Notes under the pieces: generated by a model | Database searches by the model: none | What the model was told of the DNA's origin: nothing | The model's input: the letters and a program-made list of their open reading frames with translations, nothing else | Source: Cyanobacteria bacterium FACHB-DQ100 | GTDB taxonomy: Bacteria; Cyanobacteriota; Cyanobacteriia; Leptolyngbyales; Leptolyngbyaceae | Length of the DNA: 64,000 nt | Direction: 5' to 3' | NCBI GenBank assembly: GCA_014695195.1 | Contig: JACJNW010000023.1 | Span: 62,001-126,000, forward strand | Program-made: the position numbers and the translations under genes | Shown: positions 18,663-27,207 of the stretch, in pieces | Position numbering within the stretch: the stretch's first letter is position 1 | Layout: every line of letters starts with the position of its first letter

Positions 18663-18718
18663 ACAAATCAATATCACCAAGCGTACTGAGGCTGCTGAAG
18701 AATACGCGAGTTCGACAG

Positions 18719-18770
18719 AAAGAATTCGCTCGACGCTGACTGTACCTGAATTTGATAAAAAGAATTCGCT
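18719..18770. repeat. Direct repeat pair upstream of the GAF kinase
   Basis: AAAGAATTCGCT occurs at 18719-18730 and again at 18759-18770, exactly 40 bases apart, each followed by a similar CGA(C/T)GCTG tail. It lies between the two possible kinase starts and could be an operator or part of the neighbouring repeat element. Confidence 0.4.
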
Positions 18771-18787
18771 TCGATGCTGCATCTGGG

Positions 18788-18901
18788 TTGCTCTTAGTCC
18801 CCCACTTGTGGGGGACTAAGAGCAAAGAGATTTTCTAGGCTTTAGTGATGACTAACTCTTCAAGTCCCCACGAGTGGAGGATTTAGGCGGCAAGAAGCCG
18901 C
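18788..18901. repeat. Palindromic dispersed element (PATE/MITE-like)
   Basis: The region starts with a perfect 18-bp inverted repeat (18788-18805 and 18808-18825) with only TT between the arms; its core is AGTCCCCCAC/GTGGGGGACT. At 18862-18891 a second motif AAGTCCCC.CGAGTGGAGGATTTAGGCGGC follows, and a perfect 5-bp hairpin GCGGC-AAGAA-GCCGC lies at 18887-18901. The AAGTCCCC...GGGGATTTAGG motif returns inside the 100-bp element near 36.3 kb. Palindromes at both ends and no reading frame suggest a non-autonomous relative of IS200/IS605-type elements; this is inference. Confidence 0.6.
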
Positions 18902-18934
18902 GTAAACCGCAGCGAAGAATCTGTCGAACTTGCG

Positions 18935-20110
18935 TTAATGAATTGCTACAAGAACCAGTGTGTAGTTGTGAAAGCTATTTCTATTCTGAAGTGGAGCAAT
19001 TTCGCCGTGAGTGTACAATCCAATCCAGGGAAGGGAGGTACCAACCTGCTGCTGCAAATGTTGCTCAAGGTGCTGCTTTTTCACTTCACCTAAAACAGAT
19101 TTTCCGCGTCCGTAGCAATCAAACTGGAAGATCAGCTTCGCAGGTCGATCGCCAAGTTGCGTATTCACAGTTTGAGCAATTAAATCAATGCCTTGTGTAA
19201 TCTTCTCGACATCGCGGCGAGTAATCCAGATGCTACTTCCTTCTACAACTTCGGTTTGCAGCGTTACGGAACCTGCGACTTCATCTCTACTAGGCAAGTA
19301 TCGAATGAAAAATTCGTCTTGTGCCTCGTTGGGTGCTTTCAGCCCAAAGCAAAAGGCAACGATCGTTCGATCCCACGCCTTGATTTCTTCGTCGGTGAGA
19401 TACTCTCTCAGCACGTTGAGCACGGGTTGACCATCGATTTCATAAATTCGGTTCCCTTCAGCACGAGTGATTTTACGCTCATAGCCGATCGGAACGCAGC
19501 CATGATTCAGCGCCCAAACCAAATTGCAGTGACCGGAAATCAGTGTGGCAACGACTCCATCGGAAAACACTTGATCATTGCAGTATTGAAACGTCTCCCG
19601 CATTTCAGCATCACTGCCTGCGGCTCCTCCTAAAAGGGGAAGTGAGCGCGGTAGTTCCGATTCGATGCCGTCACGTAGGAGATCGAAGTTCACCGCCATA
19701 CCATCGGTGAACACGAACATCGCTTGGCTGTCATCGCTGAGATCAACCGATAATTTACTGGCGATCGTTTTTCCAACCTCGGTGGCATCGTCTTGCAATC
19801 CCACCGCATACCGAGTGGTGAAGCGAATTTCGTCGGAGCGAATCACCATCACTGCGATCGAGAAATTCGATTCATCGGCTTCGTTTTGCACAATAACGCC
19901 TTGCCCTGAACAGCCCGCTAGTGGGCAGTTTCCGGTGGCTTGACGCACGGTTTCAACTATTTTTTGCTGATCGTATCCAAGCGAGGCAAAGAGAAAAACG
20001 AAATCCGGCTGATCAATGTGGGCGGCGCTGAGCGCTTTCTGCACTGCTTCTTTTGCGGCTTGGGTGACGTTGCGAAGATGACTAATCCCAACACCAGCTT
20101 GAGTTCCCAT
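18935..20110 (-). CDS. FIST domain sensory protein (FIST_N and FIST_C)
   Basis: A 391-residue protein starting at ATG 20108-20110 (MGTQAGVGISHLRN); an upstream ATG at 20149 would add 13 residues. The N-terminal half contains LAGCSGQGV and the GGAAGSD stretch typical of FIST_N, and the C-terminal half contains NHGCVPIGYERKITRAEGNRIYEIDGQPVL and FDCYGRG typical of FIST_C. FIST domains are thought to bind small ligands such as amino acids and often act with histidine kinases or cyclic di-GMP enzymes. That matches the kinase and HD-GYP regulator downstream on the same strand. Ligand unknown. Confidence 0.92.
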   Translation of the reverse strand: MGTQAGVGISHLRNVTQAAKEAVQKALSAAHIDQPDFVFLFASLGYDQQKIVETVRQATGNCPLAGCSGQGVIVQNEADESNFSIAVMVIRSDEIRFTTRYAVGLQDDATEVGKTIASKLSVDLSDDSQAMFVFTDGMAVNFDLLRDGIESELPRSLPLLGGAAGSDAEMRETFQYCNDQVFSDGVVATLISGHCNLVWALNHGCVPIGYERKITRAEGNRIYEIDGQPVLNVLREYLTDEEIKAWDRTIVAFCFGLKAPNEAQDEFFIRYLPSRDEVAGSVTLQTEVVEGSSIWITRRDVEKITQGIDLIAQTVNTQLGDRPAKLIFQFDCYGRGKSVLGEVKKQHLEQHLQQQVGTSLPWIGLYTHGEIAPLQNRNSFHNYTLVLVAIH

Positions 20111-20172
20111 TGCGAGTTTTTGAAAACACTTCAAACTTAGAGTGCCCAACGTATACTCTCACGAACATAAAA

Positions 20173-22839
20173 TTATTCCACCCCTTCATTCACCGGGAAG
20201 CGATCGAGCAGTTGAATGGCGCGATTGGCATTGGAACGTAGCGCTTGTGTGAGGTGTGGGGTATGGGGGATTTGAGAGAGCAAATCTAAGGTGCGGCGTA
20301 AGATTCTGACAACATCACCTTCATCGAGGCTAGTATTGCTGCATAGTTCTAACCAGTCTGTCCCCAGCGCCCATTGTTCCACCAGTCCCAGCAGTTCGTC
20401 TTCGAGCCAGACGGGAAGGGCAACCTGATAACGGCGCTGGAGTTGAAACAGTTGACGGCGAATGCTGCGGAGTTCGCTCAGGGCTTCGAGCACAGGTTCA
20501 GAGACATCGTAGCGTGTCCAGGTGTCTGGGCGTGAAACCTCAGTCACCAGTGCAGCACAGGCGGCAGCGAGATGATGGGGATCAAGATGATCAAGATCGC
20601 CAGACATCAGTGCTAAACCGAGCCAGAGTTCGTTATCGCCCCGGATTGCTGCGGTAGCTTGTCCGAGAGTCGTTGGGGCTAGGTCGTCGAGACAGCCAAA
20701 TCGCCGCAAGATTTCGATCAGCGCGACGAATTCTTCCCAGTGGCGCTGCGTTTTTTCGTCGAGTTTAGCTTGGCGATCGGTGATCTCTTCTTGCAAGCTT
20801 TGCATCCTGCGTTGACGTTTGAGCGTTTGCGGACGATCGCCCCGTTGGTGAACCGGATGCGCTTCGATTTGGGCTTGTACGGCTTTGAGGCGTTGCCCTT
20901 GGGCATAGACTTCAGGTGCTTCGTCGGGCAGTCCGGGTGGATCGGGGACGAGTTCGGCGATCGCTAAGCTGTCTTCTGTCCCTTTGCGGGCTTGTCCAGC
21001 CTTGAGCACCAGTTCTGGCGGTGGTGTCAGATGATCGACCTCTTTTAAGCGAGGAATTTCACCGCGCAGGGCGGCAACATCTGAAACCGAGGCAACATAC
21101 CAGCGATTGTTCTGTCCTAAGCAGACGAGATAAGGAAACTGACCAGAGCCAGAAACTTTCGTGACGAGAACGGCAGGAATGATTGTGCCTCCGTCACCCT
21201 TGAGCGCCAAGATCGTACCCGCAACCGCAAACTGTAGCGCGATCGCTCGTTCTCCCGCCTGCATTTCATCCGCTTGATTTTGCAGCGTTTTAAGTAGGCG
21301 TTTTTCTTCTTTAAGGCGTTCTTGCAGTTTTTCGTACTGAGCAAGCAGTTTCCAATCCACCTCAGAGACGATCGATTGCAGTTGGTTGAGTTCAAGTTTG
21401 CAGCGTTCGAGTTCCTGCTGCTGCGGTCGCAGATAGAGCGTAGAAAGATATTGCCCGAAGCTTCGTTCGATTAAGGCTCTGGTTTCTTCGATCGAATGCG
21501 TTTGCAGCAAGTTCAACACCATGCCGTAACTCGGTGTAAATTGGCTCACCAACGGATCAGCTCCGGAGGTTGCAAGATATGCCGCTTCTTTTGACCCCTC
21601 GAATGGGGTTTGCACTGTAACGACATAGCCGCGATCGTCCATGCCGCGCCGTCCTGCCCGTCCTGACATTTGCAGAAACTCAGACGGATTGAGCAGGCGG
21701 TGTCCGGCATCAGTGCGTTTAGACAGACTGGAAACGACTGTGGTTCGAGCAGGCATATTGATTCCAGCCGCAAGCGTCTCAGTCGCAAAGACGACTTTGA
21801 TCAAGCCTTCTTGAAACAGTTCTTCGACCAAACCTTTCCAAGCCGGTAAAATTCCCGCATGATGGGCAGCGACTCCGCGATACAGGGGTTCGACTTGTCC
21901 AGCGCGACCTGCTTCGGGGTTGCGATCGAGAAACGCATCAATTCGCTCTTTCAGTTGTGCGGCTTCTGCTTCATTCACTAGCGTCAGATTGTCGAGTTCT
22001 GTCACCGCTTTATCACAGCCGCGCCGACTGAAAATGAAATAAATCGCAGGCAGCATATCTTTGGCTGCAAGCTGACTGATCACAAAGCTGAGGCTGGGAC
22101 ACTCTGGACGAGGTGCGCCCCGCTGGTTTGCGCCTCTGGGGCGGTATTCACTTCGCTTTGGCTTTAAGCGGGGACTTAAGCGCTTGCCCGATTCATCCAG
22201 CAAGGGAAACAGCCCTTTCGTGTTGCAGAACGAAAACTGAAGCGGAACTGGACGAAAATCAGAATAAATTAGCTCTGTCGCGCCGTGAACTTGAGCAATC
22301 CAGTCGGTGAGTTGATCGCTATTTGCGACCGTTGCAGAAAGAGCAACGAGCTGAACTTCCGACGGGCAGTAAATAATTGATTCTTCCCAAACTGTCCCGC
22401 GCTGACGATCGTTCATGTAGTGACATTCGTCCAGCACAACGGCTTCGACACCCACTAGAGAGGTTCCCACTTCGCCGATCGGCGTTCCGTACAGCATATT
22501 GCGGAAGATTTCGGTCGTCATCACCAGAATGGGGGCATCGCGATTAATCGAGACATCGCCAGTGAGGAGTCCAACGTTTTCGGCTCCGAACTGATCGCGA
22601 AAATCCCGGAGTTTTTGATTAGAAAGCGCTTTGAGTGGGGTGGTGTAGAAGACGCGCCGACCTGCTGCTAATGCTCGATGAATCGCATATTCCCCGATTA
22701 ATGTTTTTCCTGAGCCTGTAGGAGCGCAGACGACAACAGATTTTCCCGCTTCTAGAGCCGCGATCGCTTGGAGCTGAAATTCATCGAGTTCAAACGGATA
22801 AAGCTGAGCAAGATCGACTCTAGGAGAGGAAGTATTCAC
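20173..22839 (-). CDS. Ski2-like DEAD/DEAH-box RNA helicase with DSHCT domain
   Basis: An 888-residue superfamily 2 helicase. Motif I is APTGSGKT (39-46), motif Ia TTPLKALSNQKLRDF, motif II DECH (137-140), motif III ALSATVAN, and motif VI QMSGRAGRRGMDDRG. The C-terminal region (about 690-880) carries a DSHCT-type helical domain as in Mtr4/Ski2 proteins. The plant relative ISE2 acts in plastid RNA processing; the cyanobacterial protein probably remodels structured RNA (inference). It is divergent from dnaA with about 170 bases between the starts. Confidence 0.93.
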   Translation of the reverse strand: MNTSSPRVDLAQLYPFELDEFQLQAIAALEAGKSVVVCAPTGSGKTLIGEYAIHRALAAGRRVFYTTPLKALSNQKLRDFRDQFGAENVGLLTGDVSINRDAPILVMTTEIFRNMLYGTPIGEVGTSLVGVEAVVLDECHYMNDRQRGTVWEESIIYCPSEVQLVALSATVANSDQLTDWIAQVHGATELIYSDFRPVPLQFSFCNTKGLFPLLDESGKRLSPRLKPKRSEYRPRGANQRGAPRPECPSLSFVISQLAAKDMLPAIYFIFSRRGCDKAVTELDNLTLVNEAEAAQLKERIDAFLDRNPEAGRAGQVEPLYRGVAAHHAGILPAWKGLVEELFQEGLIKVVFATETLAAGINMPARTTVVSSLSKRTDAGHRLLNPSEFLQMSGRAGRRGMDDRGYVVTVQTPFEGSKEAAYLATSGADPLVSQFTPSYGMVLNLLQTHSIEETRALIERSFGQYLSTLYLRPQQQELERCKLELNQLQSIVSEVDWKLLAQYEKLQERLKEEKRLLKTLQNQADEMQAGERAIALQFAVAGTILALKGDGGTIIPAVLVTKVSGSGQFPYLVCLGQNNRWYVASVSDVAALRGEIPRLKEVDHLTPPPELVLKAGQARKGTEDSLAIAELVPDPPGLPDEAPEVYAQGQRLKAVQAQIEAHPVHQRGDRPQTLKRQRRMQSLQEEITDRQAKLDEKTQRHWEEFVALIEILRRFGCLDDLAPTTLGQATAAIRGDNELWLGLALMSGDLDHLDPHHLAAACAALVTEVSRPDTWTRYDVSEPVLEALSELRSIRRQLFQLQRRYQVALPVWLEDELLGLVEQWALGTDWLELCSNTSLDEGDVVRILRRTLDLLSQIPHTPHLTQALRSNANRAIQLLDRFPVNEGVE

Positions 22840-23012
22840 AACAGGGAGTAAGCCGTAAAAATCAAGGAAAATATTTCTTTATCCTAGCGCGAGGATTGCA
22901 GTTCTTGACTTTCACTCTCGGTCGCTAAGAGATCTTAAGCACTTCCTTATCCGCTCACCGGCAAAGTAGAGTAAATTATTCTATGCTTTGGTCTGGGGTT
23001 CGGAGCGGAAAT

Positions 23013-24398
23013 ATGGCGGTAGAAAGCTCGTCGATCGATGCGATGTGGTCGCAAGTGCTGGAAATTTTGAAGCTCAAGTTTAGTCCGCCAACCTTTGACA
23101 CTTGGGTCAAAACTGCCGTTCCAGAGGAGTTGACCGAGAATTGCTTGACGCTGCGAACGGCGAATCCGTTTGCGAAGAACTGGATTCAGAAGCATTACAT
23201 GAAGACGGTTCAAGAAGCCGTTCACAGTATCGTAGGGCGACCCGTTGAGGTGCAGTTTCGCTTTGTGCCGAACGCAGAAGGTGACGATACGGATTTGTTT
23301 TACCCGTTTGTAATCGAGTCTTCGGCGCAGCCGGAATTACCGGTGCTGGCGGCGCGATCGAGCAGTTCAGCCGATCTCAACTCGAAGTATGTGTTCTCGC
23401 GTTTGGTCGTGGGGCCAAATAACCGCATGGCACACGCAGCATCGCTAGCGGTGGCGGAATCTCCGGGGCGCGAGTTCAATCCCCTCTTTCTCTGTGGGGG
23501 AGTTGGATTAGGCAAAACGCATTTGATGCAAGCGATCGGGCATTACCGCATCGAAATTTCGTCAGATGCCAAGGTCTTTTATGTCTCAACTGAAAAATTC
23601 ACGAACGATCTGATTACAGCAATTCGCAAAGACGACTTGCAGAGTTTTCGCGATCGTTATCGGGCAGCGGATGTGTTACTGGTCGATGACATTCAGTTCA
23701 TTGAGGGCAAAGAATACACCCAGGAAGAATTCTTCCATACGTTCAATACGCTGCATGAAGCGGGTAAACAGGTGGTGCTGGCTTCCGACCGTCCCCCGAA
23801 TCAGATTCCTCGTTTGCAAGAACGGCTTTGTTCTCGCTTCTCGATGGGGTTGATTGCAGATATTCAACCGCCGGATCTCGAAACCCGGATGGCAATCTTG
23901 CAGAAAAAAGCCGAATACGAGAATATGCGCTTGCCGCGTGAAGTGATCGAATATATTGCCTCAAGCTATACCTCGAATATTCGGGAGCTAGAAGGGGCAT
24001 TAATTCGAGCCGTCGCGTATATCTCGATCTCTGGCTTGCCGATGACGGTGCAAAATATTGCCCCAGTGCTCAATCCTCCGGTTGAAAAGGTTGAAGCCTC
24101 GCCGGAAGTGGTGATTCAGGCAGTTTCCGAAGCGTTTGGGGTGTCGATCGATGACCTCAAAGGCAACTCACGCCGCCGGGAAATCAGCGTAGCGCGGCAA
24201 GTTGGTATGTATCTGATGCGGTATCACACCGAGCTAAGCTTGCCCAAAATCGGCGAGGTCTTTGGTGGCAAAGATCACACAACCGTCATGTATAGCTGCG
24301 AAAAGATCGGACAGCTTAAAGAGAAAGATTCCAGTATGGCGCAGACTTTACGCCAGCTTGGGGATCGAATTAATCTTGCGAGCCAAGGGCGAAAGTGA
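23013..24398 (+). CDS. dnaA: Chromosomal replication initiator protein DnaA
   Basis: A 461-residue initiator ATPase. Domain I (about 10-80) has the cyanobacterial form [19 protein letters not shown]. The AAA+ domain has Walker [10 protein letters not shown] (about 162-170), Walker [14 protein letters not shown], and sensor regions; domain IV ends with the DnaA signature [22 protein letters not shown], which binds DnaA boxes. ATG 23013 ([12 protein letters not shown]) is preceded by GGAG eight bases upstream and is preferred over ATG 22983. No dnaN follows and no cluster of DnaA boxes is visible in the flanks, so the position of oriC is not evident. Confidence 0.97.
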   Translation: MAVESSSIDAMWSQVLEILKLKFSPPTFDTWVKTAVPEELTENCLTLRTANPFAKNWIQKHYMKTVQEAVHSIVGRPVEVQFRFVPNAEGDDTDLFYPFVIESSAQPELPVLAARSSSSADLNSKYVFSRLVVGPNNRMAHAASLAVAESPGREFNPLFLCGGVGLGKTHLMQAIGHYRIEISSDAKVFYVSTEKFTNDLITAIRKDDLQSFRDRYRAADVLLVDDIQFIEGKEYTQEEFFHTFNTLHEAGKQVVLASDRPPNQIPRLQERLCSRFSMGLIADIQPPDLETRMAILQKKAEYENMRLPREVIEYIASSYTSNIRELEGALIRAVAYISISGLPMTVQNIAPVLNPPVEKVEASPEVVIQAVSEAFGVSIDDLKGNSRRREISVARQVGMYLMRYHTELSLPKIGEVFGGKDHTTVMYSCEKIGQLKEKDSSMAQTLRQLGDRINLASQGRK

Positions 24399-24511
24399 TG
24401 GTATCGAATATAGCGATCGTCCTGTTCGAGAACTGTCCATTACCCATGACAGAATGAAAAAAAGCTTTTAGATTGTAATCACACAAGCCCCCTAATTATT
24501 TTTTTAAGATC

Positions 24512-24958
24512 GTGTCTGATATTCTGTCTCAGCTTCACCAGGGGCAACTGCTAATGGTGAATAGCCGTAGACGAAATGGATTAATTCTTTTTAAGCAATT
24601 TCACGCTGAGTTTGCAGGGCCGGGAGCAGCGGTCGGTAACCTGTTTGATCGAGATTGTAAGGCGGTGATCGAGGTCGGGGATTCGTCGCCACTCATTGAT
24701 CCGAGAGCGCATGAAGAACGCCAGAAGGCGTATCTAATTCGCCGTCAGTGGATTCGCCTGACGCAGCAGATTACCGACAATCCGATGCCGTTTCAGCGGG
24801 CACAAATGATTTTGAATCAGTTTGAGAACTATTTTGGTGCGGAAATGGTGGCGCGGTTGCCGAGTGAGGCGTTTGCGCTGATGGTAGGTGTGTTGCCGCA
24901 AACGGTGGAAATTGTCAGATATTACCCGGACTATCCAGGACTGAAAGGACGGGGCTAA
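24512..24958 (+). CDS. Conserved hypothetical protein downstream of dnaA
   Basis: A 148-residue soluble protein with a GTG start at 24512 (MSDILSQLHQGQLLMVNSRRRNG). No known motif is evident. It is about 113 bases downstream of dnaA on the same strand and reads through with normal codon use, so it is a real gene. It has a moderately acidic N-terminal half and a helix-rich middle (HEERQKAYLIRRQWIRLTQQ). I do not recognise the family; a link to replication is only suggested by position. Confidence 0.7.
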   Translation: MSDILSQLHQGQLLMVNSRRRNGLILFKQFHAEFAGPGAAVGNLFDRDCKAVIEVGDSSPLIDPRAHEERQKAYLIRRQWIRLTQQITDNPMPFQRAQMILNQFENYFGAEMVARLPSEAFALMVGVLPQTVEIVRYYPDYPGLKGRG

Positions 24959-25053
24959 GTAGATTGGAGATGTTGAAATTAATCTTCAGAGATTAGGCTA
25001 TCGCAGATCCGATTGTTAAAATTGGAACCTAATTTCTGAGCAAATCTCTGCAA

Positions 25054-26253
25054 ATGCCAAATCAATCTGTTGTCGATCGGATTCGGGAATTCAATCGAGG
25101 ACGCAATCTCGAATTGCTGAAGCTGAAATACAAAACGATGCAAAAAGATGCGTTTGGGTTTCTGCGAGGAACTTGTCATCTGTTTTATCAGGATTTGCCT
25201 GTGGAGGGCATGTTTCGATCGGCTCCGCCTGTTTGGATCTGTGGCGATTTGCATTTGCAGAATTTCGGCACGTTTAAAGGAGACGATCGTCTCGTTTATT
25301 TCGATGTGAATGATTTTGATGAGGCGCTGTTAGCCCCCTGTACGTGGGACATTACGCGACTTGTAACCAGTATTATTGTCGGTGCTCATACGCTGAATAT
25401 TAGTGATGAAGATGCACTTGCGCTTTGTGACTACTTCCTTGAAATCTATACAAAAGAACTTTCAACCGGAAAAGATCGAACCGTACACAGCGAAATTTCA
25501 ACGGGATTGGTGAAAGAGTTAATCGATAGTTTGAAAACGCGAAAACGCAAAGATTTTTTAGATGAGCGAACTGAAGTTAAAGGCAAACAGCGATCGCTCA
25601 AACTGATCGAAGGTAAAACTACACCTGTAACCGAAGCCGAACGTCAAAAAGTGACGGACGCGATCGCCGAATGTGCCGCGACCCAGCCGAACCCGGAATT
25701 TTATCAAGTTCTGGATGTGATGCACCGGATTGCGGGGACTGGGAGTTTGGGACTCGATCGCTATGTGATTCTAGTTGAGGGCAACGGTTCACCGAATCAG
25801 AATTATTTACTGGATCTCAAGGCTGCCCGATCGTCTTCGCTACAACCTTATACGCCTTATTCACAGCCTAACTGGAAAAACGAAGCCGATCGAATTACCG
25901 CCATCCAAGACCGATTTCAAGAATCTCCGCCCGCGTTGTTGACTTCCTTACTAATTGGGAATCGACCTTACGTTCTGCGAGAGCTTCAGCCGACTGCCGA
26001 TCGAGTCAATCTTGAAAGCAAAGATGGCAAAACGAAGCAGCTTAAAAAAGTGATCAAAACAATGGCAGAAGTGACCGCTTGGGGACAAATGCGGAGCACC
26101 GGACGACAAAACTCTGCGATCGCAGATGATTTAATCGCGTTTTCTCAAACTGCTCAAGAATGGCATCCGAATGTGATTGATTATGCACGATCGTATGCGG
26201 CACAAGTTGAACAGGATTATCAGGAGTTCAAAACCCAACCGGAAGAAGTGTAA
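25054..26253 (+). CDS. DUF2252 family protein
   Basis: A 399-residue protein matching the DUF2252 pattern: KYKTMQKDAFGFLRGTCHLFYQD at the N-terminus, then ICGDLHLQNFGTF and FDVNDFDEALLAPCTWDITRLVTS, which look like the catalytic loop of a kinase-like or aminoglycoside-phosphotransferase fold (GDLHxxNFG with DxNDFD). The C-terminal part contains AWGQMRSTGR. The biochemical role is unknown; a phosphotransferase-like activity is inferred from the HxDxxxxN-like motif. ATG 25054 starts the first family segment. Confidence 0.88.
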   Translation: MPNQSVVDRIREFNRGRNLELLKLKYKTMQKDAFGFLRGTCHLFYQDLPVEGMFRSAPPVWICGDLHLQNFGTFKGDDRLVYFDVNDFDEALLAPCTWDITRLVTSIIVGAHTLNISDEDALALCDYFLEIYTKELSTGKDRTVHSEISTGLVKELIDSLKTRKRKDFLDERTEVKGKQRSLKLIEGKTTPVTEAERQKVTDAIAECAATQPNPEFYQVLDVMHRIAGTGSLGLDRYVILVEGNGSPNQNYLLDLKAARSSSLQPYTPYSQPNWKNEADRITAIQDRFQESPPALLTSLLIGNRPYVLRELQPTADRVNLESKDGKTKQLKKVIKTMAEVTAWGQMRSTGRQNSAIADDLIAFSQTAQEWHPNVIDYARSYAAQVEQDYQEFKTQPEEV

Positions 26254-26256
26254 TCT

Positions 26257-27141
26257 TTACTGTCTCGCTTGTCGTTGCCGTGCTATCAATTCCTCGTACA
26301 TTGCCTGAGTGCCAAACTGCCGCGCTAACTCGATCGCTCTCTGCATATCGGCGCGAGCGGCTTGAGCTTGTCCGGCCTGCTCGTAGGCGCGGGCGCGGTA
26401 CTCATACGCCTTGACGTAGAACGGATTGAACCGAAGCGCAGTCGAGAAATCAGCGATCGCCGATCGATAGTCCTGCATCCCAAAGTACGCTACTCCACGA
26501 TCAATATAAGGACGCTCTGATCCCGAAGGCATTAATTCAACTGCCTGGTTAAGCGTGGTCAAGGCTGCCCGAAAGTTGCGATCGTTAATCTGTCGATTTC
26601 CTTGCTCAATCAGCGCCCACACTTGAGCTTTTGAAGGTCGTCCGGCAGTCGCGACGGAAAGTTCAAGAATGCTCAATTCACTGTGATAGAGATGTCGGGC
26701 TGTTTGGTGAGCGAGTAGAGCCGCGCTTTTTTCGGTATCAACCTTTGCTTGGCGATCGTCACCCAATCGCGCTCTCACTAGCGCCAAACCCGAATAAGCG
26801 ATCGCAGATTTCGGCTCGATTTGCAAAATTCGACGATAGCTTTCGAGCGCCTGTGAGAGTTCACCGCTTTGCAGTTGTGCGAATCCCCGTCCGCTGTACG
26901 CCTCTTTGAAATTGGGATCAAGCTGAATCGCACGATTAAACTCTGCGATCGCGGCTAGATAACTCCGGTTCTTGAGATGCCTTAATCCTTGCTCAAAAGC
27001 ACGATGGCTTGGAGGAGTTTCTTCTGCAAGCGCCGGAGGTGTTACTTGGGCAAGACTTTCGGCTGGTGCGATGAGCAGTGGAGTCAAGAAGACCGCAAAC
27101 GCGAAATGCGGTGCAAGCAACGATCGCCAAAATAGTTTCAT
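26257..27141 (-). CDS. Secreted TPR-repeat protein
   Basis: A 294-residue protein with a Sec-type signal peptide (MKLFWRSLLAPHFAFAVFL..., cleavage likely after AESLAQ near residue 32). Several TPR units follow, for example YLAAIAEFNRAIQLDPNFKEAYSGRG, LSQALESYRRILQIEPKSAIAYSGLA and RSAIADFSTALRFNPFYVKAYEYRA. TPRs bind partner proteins; this one would act in the periplasm or thylakoid lumen. It is convergent with the DUF2252 gene, ends 3 bases after it, and precedes the ABC transporter genes on the same strand. Specific partner unknown. Confidence 0.85.
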   Translation of the reverse strand: MKLFWRSLLAPHFAFAVFLTPLLIAPAESLAQVTPPALAEETPPSHRAFEQGLRHLKNRSYLAAIAEFNRAIQLDPNFKEAYSGRGFAQLQSGELSQALESYRRILQIEPKSAIAYSGLALVRARLGDDRQAKVDTEKSAALLAHQTARHLYHSELSILELSVATAGRPSKAQVWALIEQGNRQINDRNFRAALTTLNQAVELMPSGSERPYIDRGVAYFGMQDYRSAIADFSTALRFNPFYVKAYEYRARAYEQAGQAQAARADMQRAIELARQFGTQAMYEELIARQRQARQ

Positions 27142-27207
27142 AAAGGCATCTAGTCAGAAGCGGCGATCGCTCTGTAAATTTTCTACAGCATCGCCGTGTG
27201 CTTCTTA

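Noticed and set aside
18874-19200. Plus-strand 108-residue frame at the FIST end
   Set aside because: Most of it is antisense to FIST and its start lies within the palindromic element; I find no transposase signature, although the region resembles an insertion-sequence end.
22840-23012. Possible replication origin beside dnaA
   Set aside because: Only one weak DnaA-box-like TTATCCGCT is present (near 22947) and no AT-rich repeat cluster, so an origin is not supported.
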